Positions 11,947-24,481 are shown, numbered from the stretch's first letter. The stretch: 64,000 nucleotides of DNA from Euglena gracilis (GCA_039621445.1 CP154954.1:45921847-45985846); one strand, 5' to 3'. Translations and numbers: made by a program. Notes: generated from the letters alone by a model not told the origin.

Positions 11947-12889
11947 GTGAGCTGCAGCGCGACCAGTGCTTTCTGCAGAATCAAAATGTCTTGATTGGAA
12001 CCTCCTGCCACTCCTGCCTATGGGAAAATACAACGTGTTCAGGTTATGGCTAGTATTTGGTCAGAAGTCAGGCCGAAGTCGGGCCGGAATTTCGGCCTAA
12101 CTTAGTCCTAAATCACCATAAACAATCGTGACCTTGCCCCATTCTTAACGCTGACCCTAACCCCAACCAGGGCGGTCCATAAGGGACGGATTTTTTGTTT
12201 AAGGACCGCCGTGTTAGGACCGCCCTTGGGCATAAGAGCCGGTCGATGGTCCAGGGCTCGAATGGGGGCAAATATTAAAAGGCTGAAAAACGCGTTCATT
12301 GACGCTTTGGGTGGATGAGCGATGGTCCAAGGATACCAGAAATCATTTTTTCCCCTCGAAGTCTACCCATTTTATCCAAAACATGACCAGTTTTCCAGTG
12401 GATTTTTCATTGAATGTGCTGGGATGGGAATGGTCTCATGATTAAACTAAGTTAAGGACCGCCCTAACCTACCCCGATTCTAAACCTAATCAAATAACTG
12501 CCCCTCCCACGCCCCAAGGTGGCTTGGGGAACCAAGGGAAATGCAATAAAACTCAGTCGGCCGAAGGTCCTGTTGGACAAACCAGTTGGACCTGGGAAGC
12601 TCCAATTAAACCCCACCCCCCACTTATTAACCCCCCACTTACAAACCCCCCCACTTACCAGGTTTTGAATAGTTCTGAGCTCTTAACGGGACTTGCATGT
12701 AATGGAAGGCCGAAAAGACCATCATTGCAAATTTTGTGTAAGTTGTAAATTGTAAATTACGCGAATTTACAGTCTTGCAATTTACAATGACTTTCAGTGA
12801 TTTTACGGGAATTTCTGAAATGTTAATGAAATGTTAACCTCCCCATACACCCCACGCCCATTTTATTGGTTTTTTTCCCGGCTTTTGAC

Positions 12890-13370
12890 CCATTTTCGAC
12901 CTGAACTCTACAGGTTTTGGGCAAATACTGGGCGCTGGGGGGGTCGAAGAACGCTTATTTTCGGCGCAAAAACAGTTTTTTCCGCATCCGTGAGGCCAAA
13001 AAACATGGCTTTGGGCAAAATTTTTTGATTTTTTCGACTTTTTTTTGACCCGGTTTTGGCCCGAAGTCAATGGGTTGGCGGCCCGAAACGGGGGGCTAGC
13101 CGGTCGAAAAACGGTCATTTTTGGCTCAAAAACAGTTTTTCCGGGTCTGGGAGGCCAAAAATCATCGTTTTGGGCAAAAAAAATTTCGATTTTTTTTGAC
13201 CTGAAAATCACCCTAAGCCCATTGGTTTTGGGCCAAAAACGGGGGTCTGGGGGGGGGGGTCGAAAAACGCTCATTTTCGGCTCAAAAACATTTTTTGGGG
13301 GTCCGGGAGGCCAAAAAAAACCGTGCTTCTGGGCAAAAAAAAATTCGAGAAATTTTGAGAACATTCATTC
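12890..13370. repeat. Tandem repeat, three ~158-bp units
   Basis: Units start at about 12942, 13102 and 13258 with GGTCGAAAAACG(C/G)TCATTT, followed by CGGC(G/T)CAAAAACA, GGGAGGCCAAAAA and TTTGGGCAAAA. They are diverged. No coding frame is conserved across units. Confidence 0.75.
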
Positions 13371-14227
13371 TTTGACCCCTCCCCCCCCGAAAACGGCCAA
13401 GTCGGCCAGTGGGAAAAGTGTACAGAACGGCCATGTTGGCCGAAAAACGACCGTATCTCGGGCTGGGCGGGGAGTTGTGGGGATGTCAAAATACCGGTAG
13501 ATGGGGCATTCCAAGGGCTTCAATTTAGGTCTCCGGATACTTCTTTTGGTTTTGCATCATTTTCGAGATATTTTGAAAATTGATTTTTTTTGGCCCAAAA
13601 TGGCAGAGTCCAAAGGGGGGGCTTAAAAAGGGGGGCGGGCCAATCCTACCCATTTCAGACCCCTTTGCACGTGAACACCTCAGGCCTGTTGGGGAGTTGG
13701 GCATCAAATCCAGGTGATTCGGAAACTAGGAAGCCAGTCGCTCGTGACTGAAAAAAAATTCCGGGAAAAAGGCCGGGATCAAGTGATAATCCGTCGGTTC
13801 TCCTGGTGGCCCGACACGGGGGGGGGGGTCGAGGGGGGTTTTCGCCAGGGGGAAGCTTCGCTCTACCCATAAAGGGATAAGAGCTCAGCGATAACCCCCC
13901 CCCCGGGCCGACCAACCAAACTGGATCTTATAACCCCCCCGGGGAAGAAAAATGGAAATCGCCGGGAACGATTTTTTTCGGTCGCCCAAAAACTGATTTT
14001 TGGCTATTTTTTGAGACCGATCATCATCAAAAATGTCATTTTTGACTAAATTTGCCGAAAACTGACAATTTGGGGGTGTTTCGGGGTCATTTTGGGGGGT
14101 CGGATTTTCATCAACAATTCCAGATCCCATAACCCCCCCCCCCACCTTTAAACCCCCCCGCCCCCTTCGGCCGACCAATCGACCCGGATCTTATGAACCC
14201 CGGGGGTTTATAAGTGGGGGGTTTAAC

Positions 14228-14652
14228 CCCCCCCCCAAATATAAGGCACCGGTGTCTCATATTTTGGTGTCAACCAATTTCGCCAAAGGGTGTCTTATAT
14301 TTGGGTTTCAGGTGGGTGACTGAGGGGTGTGTTATATTTGGACATTTTTCCAGCAAGTATGTTGTTGTGCTAATGTCCTCGTACCTTCACATATATTTGT
14401 ACATACATGTATACATACATTGTCTGAACGGCATTCATCACCACTTGCCGATTGGTCGCTTTCTTGTTGTTCAGTTGCTTCTGACCAAGCACCTGTGATG
14501 GATTCCAAATTTTAGTCCGCGGTCGGACTTGCTGCTCCACACTCACTGTGGAAAGCCTTTCATTAGGGGGGGTGTCTTACATTTGGAGAAGTAGGTGCCA
14601 GCCCAGGGGTGTCTTATATATGGGGGGGGGTGTCTTATATTTGGGGGGGGGT
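14228..14652. repeat. Short element with CCCCCCCCAAATATAAG ends
   Basis: Inverted ends CCCCCCCCAAATATAAG(G/A)CACC. Inside, GTGTCTTATATTTGG recurs about six times (14252, 14290, 14327, 14571, 14612, 14631) with small variations. The middle third is unrelated AT-rich sequence. No target duplication was recognised. Confidence 0.6.
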
Positions 14653-16379
14653 TAGTATATTACGCGAAAGATTACATCATGTTTGGTTGACTGCGGCCGG
14701 CCAGCCATGGCCGACCGCATGCAACCAAGCAATTTTATCTCAACTGACTGGTTTGATTTTTGATCGGCTGGCCTTGGCCGGCCCTTTTCCCAACCAGCAG
14801 ATCGTTACATCTCTCACATCTCGCTTTGGCTGCAGCTGGTTGCACTCAGCCACAGCTCCAATCAATTATTGGAAAAAGTCAAAAATTGATGACGGTGTTT
14901 GAAGAAAGCAGTGTGAATTGTAAAACAGGGTCTATCTGCCAGATAACTCCCCAAGGCCGCCGAGTCATCCAAAGGGCCCAATAAAAGAATTCAAGCCTGT
15001 GCAACGCTTTATCCCATGGCACCCCTGGCTTCCTGGTACCTTCTCGGCTGGCAAAAGTTACGCCCTAAATCCGCAGCCTAGTTTTTTTGACGTGTTTTCT
15101 GCCAGTTTCAGCCCGTTTGGGCCAAAAAAAAATATTTTAATTTTATAATGCCTTGAAAATGAAAAAAAATGAAAGAAAATGTTTGTGAAATCAAACAAAG
15201 CTCTTAGAACGCTTTATCTAATTGTATTTTGATTTTCCTATAGCTCTTACCTGGTCCCATTTCGGGCCGTTTTTTGGGCACAAAAAATTGCCGATTGCGA
15301 AGTGCCAAAATTCTCAAAAATGAAGCGAAATCAAACAAAATGACCAGAAATCCGAATTGAATTCCTTAAAAGGCCTTATCTAATGGTATTTCGATTTCCC
15401 CACAGCTAGCACGAGATATGGCCAATTTACGGCCCAAATCAGCGCTGCAGGCTTTTGATTCTACTGTTTTCTGCCATTTTGGGTTCAAAAAATTGATTTT
15501 TTTTCATTATTTCTCAAAAATGGTGCCCCGGACCCCCACCCCACCCCCACAAGGAGTCCAGCCAGCACTTTTTTCCTGCTGGCTTGTGCCCCTCCCCCCA
15601 CCGGGATCTTTAAGAAACCCCTGATTGTGGCCGTTGTGCACAGGTTACTCATTGCGCATGTGAGACATGGACATTCAAATCATTCAAATAGCAGATGTAT
15701 ATGAACACATGGGTCCTGTGGGAGAAGGTGGCAGATTGAGGATAATAATGAGAGGGGTTTGAGCGCCGCAGTGTTTAGAAGCTGGATTAGAGGTTTTGAA
15801 GTATTTGGGCACTTGGCAGGAAGGGGTGCCCCAATGGGCGGTGGGTCTGTCTGGTGGGTTGCAAACCAAAACCAAATGTGTCAGTATATTTTTGCCTGGT
15901 TCAGTCCTAAGTTTGGTTTTAAGCCAAATCCGAACCCTAAACCCTAACCTTATCGATGATCCAAACTTCCCAGGATTATGCGGGGGGGGGGGAAACAAAA
16001 TCGACGGTTTTGCCATAACCAAATAAACAAGTGCAAATATACAGCTTTACCAGGATGTAGCTAGTCCAATCCCCTTGGCAGACGAGTGGGATCACCAGGG
16101 GCGATCCCACCAATTTATGGCTGCAATTTATGTGCATGGTACAACCTAACCGACCTTTTCATATGAGAGCCTGCTTTTTTTTTTCAAAGTGGAAAGTGAC
16201 CCCTCAGGATGACTGGGAATAATTGTTTGGTAGGAAGTGACGGTAGGATTTCCATAGGCACATAAAGTCTCTCGTTTTTTTGGGGGGGCGGGCATTCGGT
16301 TCAAAGATCAGAAAGGCCTGTCAGGGAATATGGGCTCAACCTAAGAGGAACGGTGGAGTACCCTCTGGCTCAGCCCCAG

Positions 16380-17008
16380 TCACTGCGGTATTTGGCCCCC
16401 GTCCCCTACATCACCCCCGCCACCCCGGAGGAGGGCCACCTCGAGGCCGTCGTCCGGTGCATCGCTGACTGCCTTCAGGAGGAGGGCTGGCTCGACCTGG
16501 ACAAGCTGTGGCCAACAGCACAGACACTGTGCAGCACGAAGAGACATATCACTTACCTCTTCCGTGACATCTTCCAGCGAGTCTTCTGCAGCTACGCCCA
16601 GGCTGTGCACAGATACCATATGGGTGCCCTCGTGGGTGGCAGCCTGGCCCCAACGCGTTCACGGCGGAGGAGGACCAAACCATTGTCAGTGCTGTGGAGA
16701 TGCAGAGTGGACCGATCGACTGGAAGACGGTCGCGGCGCTGCTGCCCCACCGTACCGCTGTAGTGGTGAGAAACCGATATTGCAGCATGTCACGCCACAG
16801 CCCGGCCAGCATGACGTACGGCAAGGCATCGTCGTTCCCGGAGGAGACGCTGCGGCGGCAGCAGTTGCTGCGGGGCTTCTTCTTCCGCCACCGCGTGCCG
16901 GTAAACCACCCGTACTGGGCGGACCTGCTGGGGGCCGACGTCGGCCCTGTTATTCGCAGACTCCCAGTTACAGACGCTGATGGCGGTGCAGCCGAAGAGA
17001 ACCCTTTG
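16380..17008 (+). CDS. Gene B exon with Myb/SANT domain, one frame break
   Basis: The acceptor is CTCAGCCCCAG (phase 0); the donor is TTG|GTGATG (phase 0). The first part (16380 to about 16620) reads SLRYLAPVPYITPATPEEG and ends near RHITYLFRDIFQRVF, with helix spacing of a SANT repeat. The second part, in the +2 frame from about 16622, contains PGPNAFTAEEDQTIVSAV, then DWKTVAALLPHRTAVVVRNR and YCSM: an acidic EED start, DW, and a basic recognition helix with RNRY, a convincing Myb repeat. The two frames are offset by one base around 16600-16650 with no plausible intron between them; this is an indel in the gene or in the assembly. Probable nuclear DNA-binding protein. Confidence 0.7.
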
Positions 17009-20000
17009 GTGATGATGACTGCTTCCTCCACAGGGGCTTCATTTTGTATCTTTTTTTTCCATTCAATTTTCATTTGTATTGAAAATGTGGATGCTTTTTT
17101 TGGTGGACAAAGGAGAGCACAAACCATGAAGCTTTTTACATGGAGTTGAAGGTGAACGATTTTCACTTTGAGAGAGTCTCATCAAAAATCTAGACTCGCA
17201 CAAGCTTTTTGAAATTCAAGGATTGGAATCGAAAAAAATATCCGGTTTGGAAAATGGTAAGTGCATGAGTTGTTTGACCATTGAGACCTCGTACTTTTTT
17301 GCCACGAGCCAATGGTTGTTGAATGATTGTAAATGTGCATTACATCCCCCCCAATAAGCATTTTCTTTGGTCTTGGTGGCTCTCAGTCGTTTGTCGGTCC
17401 AAAAAGGGTTGGTTTAAAAGGGGCAATCGGTTTTTTCAAGGGTTGCAAATTTTGCCAATTTGTGTTTTGGAAAAGGAATTTTTAGGACAAAAGGATTTTT
17501 TTTGTAAACAAATAAAGCTTGGAAAAACTTGTTCCCCCCAACATAGGGCACATGGCACTTGGAGAATGAGCGTCTGGCCTCAACAAGCACAGGGTCCAAA
17601 TAAAAACGCACCCTCTGCTGCCGAACCCTCCAGTCCACTACAAGTGCACCCCCCCCATTTTGATGGCAAGAAAACATGAAGAAAAAAATGACAAAAAGAA
17701 TCACGCAGGTGGGGTCCAAAGCACCCTCGCCCCGCCCCCCCCCCCTCAGGGTGGGGTCGGCACCTGACCAAAATACAGCCTGCCAGACTGTAGCGGACCG
17801 CTGCTTATGGCGGCGGTGGTCTGGTGCATAAGCCTTTACGACACACTGGTGCAAAAGTCTTTACGAGGTCCCCTGATTTTTTTGCCTTATTGACGTCAAT
17901 GTGACGTTGGCTGCGTGCTGCATTGATGCCAACTCTGCAAAAAAAGCTGCATTTTTTATGGAAGCTGTGTCTTCCCAAACATGATGGGGCTGAGTTGGTA
18001 GCAAGATCGTAAAATAACTTTTTCTGGGTGTCCAAATGGCTAGTTTTGATCTGGACATCTTGTTTTCATGGGCAATTCAAGGCATCAAGTTCCAGAGCCC
18101 AACTCCTCAGGGTTCCGGAGTTGTGGGCCATTTAGATTTTGAGGGGAACTCAGGAAGGAGGGGGAATTCAGGAAAATGAGTGGAAATCTTTTTTTGACGG
18201 GTAGTTCACAGGCTTCAATATGGTGTACGTTGGGACCATGGCTGTATGGGAATCCCTGCAACCCCATGGGTGATGGGGGGTCGACCACCCCCCCCACCCC
18301 CATGCTGGTGGGGGGGTACGACCCCCCCCACTTGGCCTTCCCATGTTTCCGGGGGCGCCAATCTTTAGGTCAAAAATTTCTTTCGACACCTTCGGCGCCG
18401 AACGAAGTTTGTTTGAGAGGGTCGACCCATCCCCCCCCACCAGGCTTTCCCATACAGCCCTGTCCAGGACCTCAACACAGCCCCCACCCAAAGATATTTT
18501 GGTTTCAATACTGAACCTTGGAAAACGGGACATTTTTTTGAAAAAAGTTCATATTATTTGGAAGTTTCCAAAATTCCAGGCCGAAAGTTTTTTTTCAGCA
18601 TGACACTGGAAAGAAATAAGGCAGCTCCCAACTATAGGGCCCGTGGGTCGTTTAGTTGGGAGCGGGGGGGGGGTCGTATGGTGTGACCCGGGTCCGACCA
18701 TCGGGGAAAGTCGGGTTTATGGATTGGGGATGGGGTTATGGTTGCGGCCGGCGGGCCGTGGGGCTCCCATTTTTGGGAAGTTAGGGAGGAGTTAGGCCGC
18801 CTTTCGGACGAATTCAGAACGAATTTAGGCCGAATTCGGACATTTGTAGGCAAAAACGCGTTTTCGAAAATCTTCCAAAACGGGGACCCAGCTTCCGGCC
18901 GAACTTTATCCCTGAAAATTGCCATTTTTCGGCCCGCCGACCCCAACCCTAACCCTACTCCTAAAATTAAGTGGGAACCCTCCCCGGATCCGCCGCCGGT
19001 GGCCCGGACGGCGCGCGGTTTCCCGGCGCCGCGGGACCGAAAGGTCCAAAAGTGGGACGCGGGTCCCACCATACGACCCCCCCCCCCGCTCCCAACTAAA
19101 CGACCCACGGGCCCTATAGTTGGGAGCTGCCAGAAATAACTCCCAAGCATGGGTGTGCTTATCCAGAGTCTTGACAACACATTGGTGTACAAGTTTTTAC
19201 GAGTTCTTCTGTTTTGTTTTTCTGCCTATGGAAATCCCAGAAACCCTGTTGGTGGCGGGTGGTGGGGGGGCGGAGTATAAAGTGAGCCATGGTTTTGCAA
19301 GGGGGGAAGGGTCAGACCACCCCCCCCCCTTCAGGGGGGACACACCCGCAGAGATGGGAATGGGGGAAAGATAGAGATGTCGACCCCCACCAGAGTATTA
19401 AATGAGCGGGTCTAGAACCCCTTTTACCCACCAACTGGAGGGGGGGGTCGTATCCCTTCTGCAAAAAAATTGGGGGGTTCCGGGGTCCCCCCAGTCAAAA
19501 AAAAACCCACCAGTCCCAAGGGGGAGAAAAGTTCAGTTTTTTTTGATATCGACTTTTTAGGTCCAGCGCGTTCGATGAAGATTTCTCACTTGCAAAGTGC
19601 CAACAAGGGACGCCGTCCTCTGCCCACCACTCCAATTCCTGCATCCCTATCACTGCCTTTATCTGGTTTTCAGCAGCCAAAAGAAATAGCCAGATTTTTA
19701 TTTTATGGCATGGTGGACAAGGGGCTTTTTTTGCCCAAAAGGGCAATCCTCTCCATGTGACTTTAACCCAATCTTCAGATTTGTCTGTCTTGTTGCATTC
19801 TCATAGATTCAGAGAATTTTCATTTTCATTTCTTTATTCAATGGATACGCAAAAAATGCCCCCGTTTTTAGTCTTTGTTTCCATGTTTTCACGTTTTTAT
19901 CCTTGGAGAAAGGAAATTCGACTTCACGCCAGCCTTTTGGCAGCACAGACAGCAGTGAGCGCAGGTTATAATGCCGATACGGCATTACATGGTGTCAGTG

Positions 20001-20798
20001 AAGGAGTGCCTTCACTGAACCGATCCGTCTACTGTTTGTACATTGTATGCGCTGGTAGCGGAAACCGCTAAACAGTCCTTGGTGGATGCACCCAGGCAAA
20101 CCCCCACCACCTTCTTTTAATCTGCCAAGGAAGCCCCCACCCAGCGTGAAGCTGGAGGAAGGCGCTGCGCTCTATTCCGTCCGCACTGCCCACCGCCCGA
20201 GCGGTGACCGGAAGGGCAAGCGGAAGGCCAGGGCGGGGTGGGCAATTTTGGAGCGTCACATTCATCTTGCATCGTTGGGCTTTAGACAACGTTTGCGTTG
20301 TTATGGAAAAAGCGGCACCTGAAACAATTGGATTGTTTGCCTAGTTGTGCAGTGACATAAGGCTTGCACATTTGGAGGCTCCCTGGTTCTTTATTATTGC
20401 TCTTTCTGGGCTCATCCTCCCCTCCAATTCCCATCATTTTTGGGTTGTTCAGCGCAGAAAACTTCGCATCGTGCCAGTTTTCAGTGCACTCATCTTTCAT
20501 GGTGCCCCAAATTTGGGAACAATTTGTGTCTTTTTTTTTTGCAACTTCCGTCGATAGAAGGTCATTACCCAGGAGACCAGGAAGTCCCGGGGGGGGGGGA
20601 CTTGTACGGGAAAAAATGTTGTGGGAAAAATTCTGGACTAAATTTTGTCCAGGATTTTTCCCGCCTTTTTAAGGGTCCAGGATTTTTCCCGGCAGATTTA
20701 AGGAAAGTCAAATTCCCTCCAGTGAATGACCCCCCAAAAAAATATTCGGCGCTGCGCGCCAATTTTCATCAGGAATATTTCTTTTTCTTGCGGTGCAG
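17009..20798 (+). other. Intron of gene B
   Basis: Phase 0 at both ends. It holds the MITE at 18612-19139, a partial G-rich repeat at about 18270-18430 (related in reverse to 57683-57760), and AT-rich sequence without coding signal. Confidence 0.4.
18612..19139. mobile_element. 512-bp MITE, 8-bp target duplication, ~64-bp inverted ends
   Basis: 18620-19131 begins GGCAGCTCCCAACTATAGGG and ends with its reverse complement. The inverted ends extend about 64 bp, through GTGGGTCGTTTAGTTGGGAGC, a G run and TCGTATGGTG. AGAAATAA flanks both sides (18612-18619, 19132-19139). The interior is non-coding and includes CCCTAACCCTA. An 8-bp duplication fits hAT, P, Merlin or KDZ; ends are not diagnostic. 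Confidence 0.9.
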
Positions 20799-21026
20799 CT
20801 GAAGTATGGCAGGAAGCACCCACCAAAGTCAACCATCCTTTTTTTGGGTAACCAGTTGGCAAAGGGTGGCATTATCAGCAAAGTGGGCCGTCCTGGCTTG
20901 ATGACGCAGTCGGAAACTGCTGTTTTAAGGAAGTATTTGGATGTTGCTCGTGCGGAAGGTACACCAATGGATAGGGAGATGGTGGTGCAACTAGCCAATA
21001 CTGTGGTTTCTGTTTGGTTTCACCAG
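20799..21026 (+). CDS. Gene B exon with CENP-B/pogo-like HTH
   Basis: The acceptor TTGCGGTGCAG and donor CAG|GTGCAG bound exactly 76 codons (phase 0/0), joining 17008 and 21399 in frame. It contains KVGRPGLMTQSETAVLRKYL and ARAEGTPMDREMVVQLANTV, which has the GRP, (L/M)T, EE/SE, L, G, P, V, A spacing of the HTH in Tc5/CENP-B/pogo transposases. Third-position GC is lower than in neighbouring exons, suggesting it came from a transposon. It could be a co-opted domain or a separate transposase fragment. Confidence 0.55.
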
Positions 21027-21398
21027 GTGCAGCCATGCTTTCTCATTCAACTGCTGGTCAGTGCAAAACCTTTGCGCTTTTTTTTCAGCTGTCTATATTT
21101 TTTCCCACCTGGTTTAAGCGAGCGTTCAGGATTTTTCCCGGCATTTTAAGGGTTCGTCCAATACTTTTCCCAGCAGAATTTTTACCGTCGGCAATTGTTC
21201 CCGGTCATTAATTGAGAAGAGGAAAGGCAATAGTGTCCTCCCACAAAAAGCCTCTGCAAAATGGCTTCTAGTACCCTCCTGGTTGGATAAGCAAGCAATT
21301 GAGGGGGGTCATGTGTGCAAGGAAATGCTTTTCTTAAAAACCCATCCTCTCCATCTGCCCATCATTTTTTCCCTCCTTTCGCATCACCCTCAAACCAG

Positions 21399-21702
21399 GC
21401 ATTCCTCACATGTTTGGGGCACACGTGGAACCTCCAGATCCCTGGGTCTGTTGCACGCTGCCACGCCAGGCTTCGATTGGCGATTGCAGAGTCCCGCCTG
21501 CCACCCCTCGGGGGAAGTCCCCTACCCGCCCTGCGAGCGGTGCCGTCCCCCGCCCCCAGCCCCGAGCCGGAGGAGAGCCCCACGCCCTCCAGTGTGAGGG
21601 AGCCGGCGGGGCGACAGCCGGAGGAGGAGGAGGAGGGGGGCCCGCAGGAGTGGCAGCGGCTGCTGGCGGAGTACGAGGTGGCAGAGGAAGCCCGGCAGTC
21701 AC
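21399..21702 (+). CDS. Gene B exon, acidic/Pro-rich
   Basis: The acceptor is CTCAAACCAG; the donor is C|GTATGC (phase 1). It reads AFLTCLGHTWNLQIPGSVAR, a Pro/Ser/Glu linker (SPAPSPEPEESPTPSS), a run of five Glu, then EWQRLLAEYEVAEEARQS. It continues the phase-0 chain from 21026 and hands a C to 24482. The linker looks like a disordered spacer in a nuclear regulator. Confidence 0.6.
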
Positions 21703-22933
21703 GTATGCATGAGTGTGTTGTGAGGAATGCTCGCTGGACGTGTCACCCCAACGCAACACCCCACTGCGCACCACGTTTGAAAGGCCATTGCAGTGTGGTG
21801 ATTTATCATGTGGGGTTGAACACAATTTGGCACAACAAATTTGATCTGGAATGCAGTGATGTTTTTGGAGGCTTTGCTCAATGTTTTTCCAACGTGCGAC
21901 TATTTTCTGATGCTCTCTCAGGCTTTTATTTATGCGCGCCAAATGTTTGAGGGCATTTTCAGGATTCCGGCATTCTTTTTTTTGGCTGCGGAATTTATCC
22001 TGCAGAATTAAAAGCATGAGGCCCTCGCCGAGCGCACGGCCATATAAGGAATTATGTTAAGTTCAGGAAAGTGAAGGATTTTGAATAAGGTGGCCTGAGG
22101 ATCATGCAACCCTTGGGCCTGAACCAACCGACACCCCAAGTTGAGCAACCGCAGAACCCCTGGGGCCAATGAAAATTCCGAATTTTTGCAACCCTGAAAA
22201 AAAAAAGGTGAAAAAAATGGGAAATACAGGAAAATATGAAAGCGAAGCAACCACACATCTCCCCCAGGGGGCTGCCAGCCCTGCTAGCCAGCCCTTTTTT
22301 GGAGGGTTCAGCCCAAAATTGTTCAAGAAATGCCTAAAGTGGTGATTTGGGGTTGTTTCTGATGATTTCTGGGGGTTGCCAGAATCTCATTTTTTTCAAA
22401 AAACTGTGTTTTGTGAAGCCATTTTTTAGGCAATTGTCCGATTTTGGACTGCCTGATCAGCTGAGGTCCAGCCCCTCACCCCAACCCCCTGGGTTGGCAA
22501 GCTAGCCCGCCCAAAATTTTAGCCCTAACCAGCAACCCCCCGGGTCCTTAAAGATGTTGGAAGCAAGCTTAAACAAACAAAAATAGCATAAGTTTATGGG
22601 AAATTGTCAAACTGTTTGAATCTGCATTTTTTGGGGGGGACATCATCACGTTTGCATTTTCGCTCTGAAACCGTCCTCCTCCCTTTATTTGAACAAGAAG
22701 AGACTTTTTTCCCTTTTGACCATTTAGTCCGAAGTTAAGCAATCCCTCGGTGTGTGTTGAAACCTAGATTGCAGCAACCCCCAAATTTAAGCAACCTCTT
22801 GATTGGTTCAAATCCACATTTAAGCAACGAGTTGCTTGATTTTTTTCGGTGGGGAAAGGTTGGTGACTGACTGGTTTCTTGGGAAAAAATGAGTGGCTGG
22901 TTTTTGGAAGAGTGGAAATGACCCACACTCAGT

Positions 22934-23329
22934 AAACCCCCCCAAATAGTATTGCACCCGCAGCTCTATTGGACGGCCGCCTCCGGCGGCGGGGGTGCAG
23001 CACTATTTGGACCCGCAGCACCATTGGACTGAGTGCCTCTTAGTCCCGGCCTATCACCACAGGCACCCTGTTGTCTGCTCAATGTCCTTCTCTGAGGCTA
23101 GTGAGGTCGTGCGGACCACTTCTGCGAGTTGTTCAGGTGGGAATGTGCCCCCTTTCCCCTCTCTGCTGATTAAAAATGGTGCCTGCAGCAGGCTGCACCA
23201 GCTTCTACGCAGTTCACATTGCTGTGATTTGAGGGGTGCAACACCATTGGACGCTCGCTTCATCCGGCGGGGGGTGCAGCACTATTTGGACCCGCAACTC
23301 TATTGGCCCCGCAACACTATTGGGGGTTA
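22934..23329. repeat. Short element with AACCCCC...AATAGT ends
   Basis: The left end AAACCCCCCCAAATAGTATT and right end AACACTATTGGGGGTT are inverted. Inside, TGCAGCACTATTTGGACCCG occurs twice and CACCATTGGAC twice, giving a nested inverted structure. It lies in the intron between 21702 and 24482. Confidence 0.6.
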
Positions 23330-24124
23330 AAAAAAATCTGTGGATGTGTCCCCCACATGCAGATGCCCATGATTGTGCCATGCGATGTGAATGTGTCGTT
23401 TCGGGCTGTTTTTTTTCCCAGTCACAGGCGTGGTTTGTTTCTTCATCGCAATCTTTACCAAGTGCACATGGGCCTCTAAGGTGTTTAATATTGACATTTA
23501 CCTTTGGGGCCTTTTCTTGGCCAACTCGTCTTATTGCCACCGACCACCGGTGGTGCACCTGTCAGGAGACTATGAGATCCTTCCCTTTAGGGTTGGTTAA
23601 ATTCATCCCTAACCATATGTGTCTCAGTGCCTGGCCAGCCAGGCATTATTTTTTTAAGGAAAAAATGTCTTTCAAAATTTCAAGGCATTTTTTAAGGGCT
23701 TTTTTAAAGGCGTTTTAAAGCTGTTCAAGGCTTTTTTCGCCCCAGGGACCGGTCCAAGGGCTGTCCCAGCATCGAACCAGCGTTTCTGATTTTGCACGTG
23801 GGCCAAAGTCAAAAATGAACAGTTAAGCCCGCATTTTTTTTGAGCTTTGGTCGGATGGACAACGTTCCAGCGATGCCAAAAATTATTTTCCCTCTGGAGT
23901 TGGCCTGGTTTTTTTTTTGCTGAGAGTTTGCGCTTTCATTTTTGCTCGGTCGGATCGAATTCTGCCAGTCCGAATTCTTTAAGGCATTTTAAGGTCACTT
24001 TGAGGCATTTTAGCCAAAAAAAATTTTCAGAGCTTTGGGTTAAGTTCAGAAGGCCCCCTCCCCCCAGTCCCCCTCTGGGGGGGAGGGGAGTGGGGGGTGT
24101 CCCAGACTGGGGTGTCCGGTGCCC

Positions 24125-24285
24125 AGGGCCGGAGGCCTGGGTGTGGGTTTCGGCGCTTTGCGACGAAAATTTTTTTGGGAAATGCCCTCAGACGGCCTGG
24201 TTTTGAGGGGGACCCCCCTGGGGGGTCCTGCGCCGGGCTGGTTGGGGGGGGATCCCCCGGGTCTTAAAAAGAAGCCTGGTTGGTC
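24125..24285 (-). repeat. Partial G-rich foldback element
   Basis: It ends with GGGTCTTAAAAAGAAGCCTGG, the right terminus of the CCAGGCTTCTTTTTAAG family. The body is the reverse complement of 1822-1965. The left end has been lost. Confidence 0.6.
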
Positions 24286-24481
24286 AGGGCTGCCCAGGGG
24301 AGAGCGATTGGTTATTGCATGAACTGCAACCTGCCCCAGGAGTCATCGGCATTCAGTTGGGTTGGTGTGCCAAAGAAGGTTCAATGGGCAGTTTCTATAC
24401 GGAACAATTACGTTCCGCAACTGCCATAGATTTGTTTGATACTGGTATGACCCACCCCTGCATGGGTGGGCCTGTGAATAG

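Larger units (their letters stand above)
11947..16379 (+). other. Intronic/intergenic repeats
   Basis: Besides the tandem repeat and the 14.2-kb element, this holds inverted copies of AGGGCGGTCC/GGACCGCCCT at about 12170-12220 and 12457, TTGGCCGGCCAGC dyads near 14700, an AATAAA at 14981 with no convincing upstream gene, and a short CCCTAAACCCTAACC telomere-like string at about 15941. Confidence 0.4.

Noticed and set aside
15930-15960. Telomere (CCCTAAACCCTAACC; also about 12150 and 18950)
   Set aside because: Two units or fewer with imperfect sequence; too short for a telomere or interstitial tract.
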